The notes under the pieces: model-generated | Databases searched by the model: none | The model's input: the letters and a program-made list of their open reading frames with translations, nothing else | What the model was told of the DNA's origin: nothing | In this document: positions 57,720 to 64,000 of the stretch, one piece after another | How the letters are laid out: every line of letters starts with the position of its first letter | Numbering within the stretch: position 1 is the stretch's first letter | NCBI GenBank assembly: GCA_023269235.1 | Contig: JAHFTW010000004.1 | Span: 1 to 64,000 of the forward strand | Direction of reading: 5' to 3' | DNA: 64,000 nucleotides | DNA from: Thermoplasmata archaeon | GTDB taxonomy: Archaea; Thermoplasmatota; E2; JACPAO01; JAHFTW01 | Program-made: the position numbers and the translations under genes

Positions 57720-58958
57720 CTAGTCCTCCGCGAGAGCCAGTTCGGCGCCGAGCTCCAACCGAAGCTGGTCCGCGTCGAGGGGAATCGTGTTCGCGTTGCG
57801 CAGAGGGTGGCCGCAGTGACGACACGCCTGGTCCGCTAGGCCGTGTGGGCCGCGGCAGCGCGTGCAATACCTGCCCTTCGTTGGCTTGCCCTGGAGTTCA
57901 TCCATAATTTGGACGACTTCCTCGAGCCCCAGTTTCGTGTAGCGCATGCCCATTTGACTCATCGGGCTGTGTGCGAACTTGAGGCGCATGTCGCGATCTG
58001 AGTCTCCACTGGCTGCGGCCTGGTTGTGGCCGAGCCGGCGGAACGATTGCACCCCATAGTAGGGCAGTTTGGCCTTGCCGCAGGCACGCCGAATCAGGCG
58101 ATCAGCCGTCGCTCGGTGCATCGGGGCGCAGACTCCTTTGCTAGCCTGCCACGGATCGGGAAGGAGAGGGGCGTTGGGGTCGTCCTTCTTCGGATGCAAA
58201 GACAGCAGGTGGAGGAGGGCGTTTGTTTGGTCGCGGTTGTGGTAGAGGGTCACGGTCTTCTTGTTGCGGTAGCCGCGCGGCACGTCGACGGTGGCCAAGT
58301 CGCCCTCGATGCGCAGGTGTTTCCGGGCGGTGCGCAGGAAGGGTGTGCCGCGGGTGTGGGGAAGAATCTGGATTAGGTACGTAGCGGTGGCCTTGTGCAG
58401 TGCCGGGAGCCGAATTTTCGGGCAGGCAGCCAGCATCTTGACGCGGTGCTCCTCCTTGAGCCAAGTTCTCTTCCGGGGTCGGCCTTTTGGCAGGTCAATG
58501 AGGCCATCTTGGTAGACCAGGTTCCGCGCCTGCTCTTCGGCCTCCTTGGTTGTCACGCGTTGGCGAATCAGATGGAAGCGAACGTACTCGGAAAGTTGCT
58601 TCATCTGTTCACGGCGAGTGCTGGCCGAAACGGGCCGCATGCGAGTTTCGTGAAGCTTCGTTCCCGCCCGAGGGTACTGAGGCCATGCAGGCGTGTTTGC
58701 CCAAGCGCGTACGACTTCCTGGGACGGCGGTGCCAGCGAGGCGCTTCCGACCAAAGTGGCCATGCGGACCAGAGGCCGGAGCACGTCCTGAACCGTAGAG
58801 AGGGTCTTGCGGTTGCGCGCCAAGTTGGCCAAGTAGGCATGAACCTCGCGGACTTGTCGTTCCGTGTTCAAACGTGAAAGGTGACTCAGCACTTGCACTG
58901 CCTCGCGTCGGTGCCAGGTCTTCTTGACCCACGTTTCAATGTCGGGTGGCAGCTTCAT
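57720..58958 (-). CDS. Tyrosine recombinase-like protein 2 with C-terminal zinc ribbon
   Basis: HTRGTPFLRTARKHL, GVQSFRRLGHNQAAASG (QxxR), FAHSPMSQMGMRYTKLG, zinc ribbon CTRCRGPHGLADQACRHCG. Confidence 0.7.
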   Translation of the reverse strand: MKLPPDIETWVKKTWHRREAVQVLSHLSRLNTERQVREVHAYLANLARNRKTLSTVQDVLRPLVRMATLVGSASLAPPSQEVVRAWANTPAWPQYPRAGTKLHETRMRPVSASTRREQMKQLSEYVRFHLIRQRVTTKEAEEQARNLVYQDGLIDLPKGRPRKRTWLKEEHRVKMLAACPKIRLPALHKATATYLIQILPHTRGTPFLRTARKHLRIEGDLATVDVPRGYRNKKTVTLYHNRDQTNALLHLLSLHPKKDDPNAPLLPDPWQASKGVCAPMHRATADRLIRRACGKAKLPYYGVQSFRRLGHNQAAASGDSDRDMRLKFAHSPMSQMGMRYTKLGLEEVVQIMDELQGKPTKGRYCTRCRGPHGLADQACRHCGHPLRNANTIPLDADQLRLELGAELALAED

Positions 58959-58959
58959 G

Positions 58960-60219
58960 CTAGTTCACCTTCTCGACGGCGGCGATGGCGGCCCGGATGC
59001 GTTGCTCCAGGCTTTGTCCGTTGACCTCGAGCAGGTCAGCCACGTCGCGCATGATTTTGGCACGAATGGCGTTGGCTTCGCTCAGGACATCTTCGGTGAG
59101 CTCGGTTCCGCACACGGGGCAGTACTGGTCGCCGGCTGCGTTGTTTGGGTTGCCGCATCCGACGCAGGCAACTAGGCCTGCGTCCGGGCCGGCCTGGCGG
59201 GCGGGTCCCCCGATGGGTCGGCCGGCCTTCTTGGCACGGTCTGCGTAGTCTCGCATGTAGTAGACTCGGTTCATGCTGCCAACGCCCATGATGTGGCTGA
59301 GAAACTGGTCGGGAACAGCGCGGCCCGCTAGGTAGAGCAGGTAGGCTTCCTGCATGGTGCGCGTGTTGACGCCTCGGACGACGGCCTTCTTGGACCAAAA
59401 CTTGACTTTGTACGCGAGATGGGCGCGACTCATCGGCTTGGTGGAATCAAGGGGGTCCGGGAACAGGAACTGGCGTTCGGGTTCGTTTGCCTTGACGTGG
59501 CGCACGAAGGCGCCCATGGTCTTGGCTTCGTGGTGGATGGGAACGATGCGTTCGTCCGGCCAGTTCCTCGTTGGGGGGACGCGAAGCAGGGCTCGCCCGC
59601 CTTCGAAGAAGACGGCCTCCATGCGGATGGCGCGCAGGTCCTGGCTGTGCACCCCGGTCCCGCTGAGCAAGTCCAATTGCGCCTTGCCTTCCAGGTCGGT
59701 CAAGCCGCGCATCTTGGCGATGTCTTCCCAGGAGCAACCGAGGGGGCGGTTGCTTCCCCAGGCAAGGTTGGAGCTCATGATGGGCGCCCTCCGGAGGCCT
59801 TCGTCGGCGCCGAAGCGGCTCTGGAGAAAGTAGAGAACGAAGCGTTGGTGCTCGTAGGCGACTTGGTTGCTTAGTGTCTGCCGCGGTTGTTCCGGGTTGG
59901 GAGTTGTGCGGTCGGTGAAGTACTCGTTGAAGAACACATCATCGAGGCTTTCCAATTCGCGCTCGCCGGCCGCTACGAGGTAGCTGCCGACGGCTTGCAC
60001 ACGGTTGACGATGGTGGAGGTCTGGACGCGTCGATCGCGCTTCAATCCGGTGCGGCCGTCGGGTGCGGTGGGGAGTTCTGCCGTCCACTCCGCCAGCGCC
60101 AGGGCGTTGTCCTGGTTGGGCACACACAGGACCTTCGTCATGATGTGGCGGCGGTGCTCGGAGTCCGGGATGGCGGCTTCGATGATGGTACGGACCTTGG
60201 CTTCGTGTTCCGGGTTCAT
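58960..60219 (-). CDS. Tyrosine recombinase-like protein 3, degenerate active site, C-terminal zinc ribbon
   Basis: LLSGTGVHSQDLRAIRM (box I Arg replaced), no HxxR in NTRTMQEAYLLYLAGRAVPDQFLSHIMGVGSMNRVYYM, zinc ribbon CVGCGNPNNAAGDQYCPVCG. Confidence 0.65.
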   Translation of the reverse strand: MNPEHEAKVRTIIEAAIPDSEHRRHIMTKVLCVPNQDNALALAEWTAELPTAPDGRTGLKRDRRVQTSTIVNRVQAVGSYLVAAGERELESLDDVFFNEYFTDRTTPNPEQPRQTLSNQVAYEHQRFVLYFLQSRFGADEGLRRAPIMSSNLAWGSNRPLGCSWEDIAKMRGLTDLEGKAQLDLLSGTGVHSQDLRAIRMEAVFFEGGRALLRVPPTRNWPDERIVPIHHEAKTMGAFVRHVKANEPERQFLFPDPLDSTKPMSRAHLAYKVKFWSKKAVVRGVNTRTMQEAYLLYLAGRAVPDQFLSHIMGVGSMNRVYYMRDYADRAKKAGRPIGGPARQAGPDAGLVACVGCGNPNNAAGDQYCPVCGTELTEDVLSEANAIRAKIMRDVADLLEVNGQSLEQRIRAAIAAVEKVN

Positions 60220-60542
60220 GTTTCGTCCTCCTGGATGATGGGCAGCGCCGCGGCGCCCGACCCCAGGCGCCGCCGCGCGCCAAGTCGTTCCTTCAGGGCC
60301 CGGAGATGGTCGTGGAATCGCAGGCGCGTTGCCCGCAGCATCTCCTCATGGCCGGCGTGTCGGGGGTTCTGCTTCTGGGCCATGGCGTCGCAAAGGTCTT
60401 GGGCCAACGCGAGCCGGGTCTGCGGGGGTGCCGATGCAATCATGAGGTTGGCCGCCAGGCGCCGGTCCTCGTCCCAGAACGTCTCGCGCACAATGCGCAA
60501 GGCGACATCGAGTTGGTACTCGGCATTCCGCGTGAGGTTCAT
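60216..60542 (-). CDS. Small orphan helical protein C of recombinase operon
   Basis: MNLTRNAEYQLDVALRIVRETFWDEDRR...; ATGA overlap with Int3. Confidence 0.55.
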   Translation of the reverse strand: MNLTRNAEYQLDVALRIVRETFWDEDRRLAANLMIASAPPQTRLALAQDLCDAMAQKQNPRHAGHEEMLRATRLRFHDHLRALKERLGARRRLGSGAAALPIIQEDET

Positions 60543-60868
60543 TTCCGGGCCCTCCGTTCTGCCAGGTCAGTGAGCAGGCGTGCCGCCTTGACGAGCGAAG
60601 CCGAATCGACCTTGGCTGGGTGGAAGTGCTCTTCGTCGGGGTCAGACGAGAACAGGGCGGCGAGGCGCAGCGCCATGAGGTGCCGGCGGTTCCACAGGTT
60701 GTCGGACACGTTTTGAGCTGCGTCCAGGGCCGCTTGCGGTCCGCGGAGGCGTCCGACCTCCTCGACCATGACCGTGAGCAGCCACAGGAAGGGGCCGTCG
60801 GGGATGACGTCGTCCAGGATGCGGCGAGCCGTGCTGACCTTGTAGGCCGGAGAGTCGGTCAGGTTCAC
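60539..60868 (-). CDS. Small orphan helical protein B of recombinase operon
   Basis: VNLTDSPAYKVSTARRILDDVIPDGPF...; GTG start, 4-nt overlaps on both sides. Confidence 0.55.
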   Translation of the reverse strand: MNLTDSPAYKVSTARRILDDVIPDGPFLWLLTVMVEEVGRLRGPQAALDAAQNVSDNLWNRRHLMALRLAALFSSDPDEEHFHPAKVDSASLVKAARLLTDLAERRARK

Positions 60869-61314
60869 GCCGGCACCCCCGGCTTGGCCGCTGTGGGCCC
60901 GTTCTTGCAACCGTACGGCCCACGTGTAGCGACGTTTGTTGTAGCGATGGAAGTCATCGACGACAAATCGTCGTTGGACGTGCGCGCCGCCATGGCGGCG
61001 CGCTGCTCGGCGTCATTCAGGCGCCCAATGGCTGCCTCAGTCTTGGCGCGCAGAGCGTCATCAAGGCAGGCGCCGGCACTGGCGGGCGTGTGGGGATGGT
61101 CGGCGCAGTAGGCGTTGGCGAACTCGATGAGTTGCGGCGGGGCCTGAACGGGCTTCAGGTTGGCAAGGCCCGTGGAGCCGGGGACGCGCGCGAGGATGGC
61201 CTCGCCGCAGATCCAGGACTCGGTGGTTAGGTGGGTGTGGCCGTGGGGAATGCAAAAGATGTGGCTAAGGGTCGCGAGGGCTGCGGCGTTGGTCTTGGTG
61301 ATTTGGAGACTCAT
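60865..61314 (-). CDS. Orphan protein A, first gene of recombinase operon
   Basis: MSLQITKTNAAALATLSHIFCIPHGHTHLTTESWICGEAIL...; minus-strand TATA-like cattgtaaag about 40-50 nt upstream. Confidence 0.55.
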   Translation of the reverse strand: MSLQITKTNAAALATLSHIFCIPHGHTHLTTESWICGEAILARVPGSTGLANLKPVQAPPQLIEFANAYCADHPHTPASAGACLDDALRAKTEAAIGRLNDAEQRAAMAARTSNDDLSSMTSIATTNVATRGPYGCKNGPTAAKPGVPA

Positions 61315-61373
61315 GCGAATCCAAACCGCAACTCGCTGCGCTCCTACTTGGCTTTACAATGTACCTGCGGGCG

Positions 61374-61397
61374 AACTGGCGGGCGATATCGCCAGTT
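61374..61397. promoter_or_regulatory. Nested palindrome upstream of the recombinase operon
   Basis: AACTGGCG-GGCGATAT-CGCCAGTT; includes perfect 12-bp palindrome GGCGATATCGCC. Confidence 0.45.
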
Positions 61398-61704
61398 ACG
61401 CAGCGCGGCTTCCCAATGGGAAGCGAGGTTTTCGGGTTCCCCACGTGAGGACGAGCTGGTCCAAACCCTGCTCGATGTGACGAACATCAAGTAAAGGGTA
61501 ACGACGCACCCAATTCGGTAAGGCATCCCTTGTGGCCTTCGTCTCGGTTACGTACGCCTTTGAGCTCAGCTGGGCCAGATCTTGAATGAAGGAGGCGGTT
61601 GCCAGTTCGGCGTACGAAAGGGCCAGGACTGACAGGCGGCCGGGCTCGGCGACGTGAAAGAGCCTACGAAGCTCGTCAGTGCTCACCAGCTTTGCCGTGC
61701 GCAT
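61396..61704 (-). CDS. Small orphan protein
   Basis: MRTAKLVSTDELRRLFHVAEPGRLSVLALSYAELATASFIQDLAQ...; TATA-like ggtataagtg upstream. Confidence 0.5.
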   Translation of the reverse strand: MRTAKLVSTDELRRLFHVAEPGRLSVLALSYAELATASFIQDLAQLSSKAYVTETKATRDALPNWVRRYPLLDVRHIEQGLDQLVLTWGTRKPRFPLGSRAA

Positions 61705-61742
61705 CCAATTCAGCGAAGTCTAGGGATGCGGTGTCGCACTTA

Positions 61743-61763
61743 TACCGCCCACTTCCGGCGGTA
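61743..61763. promoter_or_regulatory. Inverted repeat at TATA box, with a second copy of its right half at 61809-61821
   Basis: TACCGCC-CACTTCC-GGCGGTA; ACTTCCGGCGGTA recurs 58 bp away. Confidence 0.45.
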
Positions 61764-61880
61764 ATTCGGTTTTGGCGCGGGAGATGTCGAGACGAATCAG
61801 GGGTGCCAGACTTCCGGCGGTACCCCAAATCAAGGATTAGGTGCATCGAATTTTTCTGTCAGGTGAAATCGGCGAGACAC

Positions 61881-62651
61881 CTATGACTCGTTGGCAAGCA
61901 TTCTGTTCAACCAGGCCTCTGCTTCCGGTTGGTTTCGAAGATGGCGGTGAACTGCCAGGGCTGCGACTACTTCCAGCATCGCCGCGCAGGCCCAATCCAA
62001 CTCCTCCATGCGAGCCACGGCAGACTCCGGAGCAAGGCCCACGAAGGCTTGCGCTTCATCGCCAAGTCGGTCCAACATTCTAGCTGGTAGGGCTGGCTCC
62101 TCGACTTTCATGACGACCCGGATCCATCGGCGAAGATCCGCGCTCTCTTCTCGCCGATCATTTTGGGTGGTCCAAGCCGTGAATAGCATGCGCGCGGCAA
62201 CTTGGGCAGCGAAGTACGCGGACTTGGGCGGGTACTGTTGCAGAGTCTCCAATAGGCGTGGCCACGCTTGGCTGGGTCGACCGTGTACGGCCAGGCAGTG
62301 GGCCGCCTTCGCCATCGCGCCCCAGTCGGTAGCTGTGAACATGGGCCGGCAAGCGAGGATTGCGCGGGCCGCGCTGACTTGGATAAGTTGCCAGGGGTTG
62401 TCACGCCACCGTTCTCGGCTCCAGCTCGTTGCTCGTCCGCTCCAGACATTGAGGGCCTCTAGGGTTCGGATTACGGAGAGCAAGTGTTGCGGATTCGTGG
62501 GCTTGCGCAAATGAGCCGGGACGAACTGGATTAGTGCGGCCTTCTGCTCTTGGGTGAGCCCTGAGGTGAGACTCATTCGCAGCGCGACGTGGGCTTGTTC
62601 AATGGTGACCGCGGCTTGCAACTCACGAATTAGGCGTTGGTATTCGTCCAC
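61881..62651 (-). CDS. Orphan all-helical protein
   Basis: VDEYQRLIRELQAAVTIEQAHVALRMSLTSGLTQEQKAALIQFVPAHL...; GTG start. Confidence 0.5.
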   Translation of the reverse strand: MDEYQRLIRELQAAVTIEQAHVALRMSLTSGLTQEQKAALIQFVPAHLRKPTNPQHLLSVIRTLEALNVWSGRATSWSRERWRDNPWQLIQVSAARAILACRPMFTATDWGAMAKAAHCLAVHGRPSQAWPRLLETLQQYPPKSAYFAAQVAARMLFTAWTTQNDRREESADLRRWIRVVMKVEEPALPARMLDRLGDEAQAFVGLAPESAVARMEELDWACAAMLEVVAALAVHRHLRNQPEAEAWLNRMLANES

Positions 62652-62665
62652 GTTTTCAGCTCGGC

Positions 62666-62703
62666 GGGGCGGCAAGCCCCTCAACCCGGAGGGGCGCCGC
62701 CCC
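62666..62703. repeat. Strong GC-rich hairpin at right side of island
   Basis: GGGGCGGC-aa-GCCCCTC-aacccg-GAGGGGC-GCCGCCCC: 7-bp plus 8-bp perfect stems. Confidence 0.6.
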
Positions 62704-62731
62704 AAACTCAGTCTAGACAGCGGTTCTGAAG

Positions 62732-63844
62732 CTACAATACGCCGGGCGTGAACGTCTCGGTTCCGGCTTGCATGATGAGGTCCTGGATGTCGTTGGGCAG
62801 GCACCACGCGCAGCCGCGGTGCGTGAACGCGTAGTCGAGCATTTGGCCAACGTAGCTGAATTGGCAATTCGACCCGATGACCACGATGCTGCGCTCGATG
62901 ACACCCAGAGCGTGGCCGGCGGCGTCGACGACCGGGCTGCCCGAGTCGCCGCCCAGGCATTGGCCCTCAAATTGTGCGGTGCTGCCCCAGTGGAGGTGGT
63001 AGGGGTCAACGGGGAGAGCTTCACTCGGCGTAGCGATGCCTTCGCGCGGCCGCGTCATCTCCTGGACGTGGGGGACGGTGCCGGCGACGCCGGGGGCTGT
63101 CTCGCGGTAAATGGTGCCGCCCACCGTGTAGAGGTGGTCACCTGCGACGGGGTGGGTGCTCGTCGTGGGAGCCACGGGGCCGCCCCAGTGGTCGAGGCTG
63201 GGGTTGACGACGTGGGGGTCGACTTCGATGAGGGCGAAGTCGTTCTCGTAGCACGCTTCAACGTTGTGTTCGCCGATGAGCTTCATGGCGAGGTTGGAGT
63301 TGTAGACGAGGTGGCCGACGCTGGTGGCGGCCGCGGCATTCATCCATTGGAGGTTGGGGCCGAAGAAGGCGAGGCGTTGGTCGTTGGTGGGGTCCGCGGG
63401 GGCCGGGTCCGCGAGGGCGGCGCAATCGCCGCCGCTCTTGGGGAGGGCCGCGCAGTGGGCGGCGGTGCCGATGAAGACGCGCGTCGCGTTCGGGTTGGTG
63501 AACACGAAGTTGGCGGTGCAGTCGCCGTTCCAGGAGATGAATTGCACGCCGGGGTACACTTTGGCGTCCGCTTTCGGGGTCCAGCCGTCGTGTGTGAGGT
63601 TCCACGCGGGAGGCTGCGTGGTGTTCGTCGTCGAGTTGGTGGTGGGGTGCGAGCTCGTCGAGGATGAGGAGCTGGGCGGCGACGAGGAAGCGGAGGACGA
63701 GTGGCTGCTCGTCGAGGATGCCGAGGTGGTCGTCGTAGTGCCGGACGTGTCGGTGCCGGTGATGGGCGCGGTGGGCGCGTCGTGGGCGGAGCTGGTGCAC
63801 CCGCTGAGCAAGGCAACCAGGGCAACGAAGACGAGGAACTTCAT
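62732..63844 (-). CDS. Trypsin-like serine protease lipoprotein with Ser/Thr-rich linker
   Basis: LLSGC lipobox; triad motifs GTAAHC, ENDFALIEV, GGDSGSPV. Confidence 0.8.
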   Translation of the reverse strand: MKFLVFVALVALLSGCTSSAHDAPTAPITGTDTSGTTTTTSASSTSSHSSSASSSPPSSSSSTSSHPTTNSTTNTTQPPAWNLTHDGWTPKADAKVYPGVQFISWNGDCTANFVFTNPNATRVFIGTAAHCAALPKSGGDCAALADPAPADPTNDQRLAFFGPNLQWMNAAAATSVGHLVYNSNLAMKLIGEHNVEACYENDFALIEVDPHVVNPSLDHWGGPVAPTTSTHPVAGDHLYTVGGTIYRETAPGVAGTVPHVQEMTRPREGIATPSEALPVDPYHLHWGSTAQFEGQCLGGDSGSPVVDAAGHALGVIERSIVVIGSNCQFSYVGQMLDYAFTHRGCAWCLPNDIQDLIMQAGTETFTPGVL

Positions 63845-64000
63845 GGCCTAGTCCACGTGATTTCCTGCGCACGATTCAATGCAGCGTACCGCTTCTTGTT
63901 CCAGTCGGCGCCCCGACGGTTCCAATCACGCTTTTCTTCCTCACTTAGCGGATCATCGCCGGGGCTAGTCGGCCGATGATGAGCAAAAGTCGCCCGCGCC
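63841..64000 (-). CDS. Unknown protein, truncated by right window edge
   Basis: Open frame ARATFAHHRPTSPGDDPLSEEEKRDWNRRGADWNKKRYAALNRAQEITWTRP*; stop overlaps the protease ATG (ATGA). Confidence 0.45.
   Translation of the reverse strand, partial: ARATFAHHRPTSPGDDPLSEEEKRDWNRRGADWNKKRYAALNRAQEITWTRP

Noticed and set aside
55734-60219. Calling this a classical bacterial RIT (recombinase in trio) element
   Set aside because: The three genes are interrupted by nuclease and histone-fold genes, carry zinc ribbons, and no RIT-type terminal inverted repeats were seen; only the analogy is kept.
1-64000. CRISPR array or cas genes
   Set aside because: No regularly spaced direct repeats and no Cas-like motifs were seen.

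Overview
High-GC archaeal chromosomal window. The organism looks euryarchaeal or Thermoplasmatota-like, but that is inference only. Positions 1-49.9 kb are mostly ordinary host genes: sdhCDAB, archaeal riboflavin genes (ribH, ribC, ribL, ribB), rps17e, an rpl21e-rpoF-DUF655-ksgA-hemK-like cluster, arcS-RaSEA-pus10 tRNA modification genes, rfcL, citrate synthase, methylmalonyl-CoA mutase, a complete lysW-X-Y-Z-J-K amino-acid cluster and korAB. An initiator tRNA-Met(CAT) gene lies at 49990-50064. Its 3' end, with flanking sequence, recurs imperfectly (46/52 by hand count) at 52928-52979, so it looks like an integration site. From there to about 62.7 kb the sequence is visibly less GC-rich and carries accessory genes. 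The cassette between the two att-like repeats encodes a PD-(D/E)XK-like protein plus a RES-like/PLD-like gene pair. Next come a HEAT-repeat/PIN pair, a Fic N-terminal fragment and a tightly overlapping minus-strand operon (61314->55734). That operon encodes three divergent tyrosine recombinases (two with zinc ribbons, one apparently lacking key catalytic residues), an Hjc/PD-(D/E)XK-like nuclease, a histone-fold-like protein and three small orphan proteins. It is the best candidate in the window for an undescribed system: a multi-subunit archaeal recombination machine with its own architectural DNA-binding protein. All family calls were made by eye from motifs; no searches were run.
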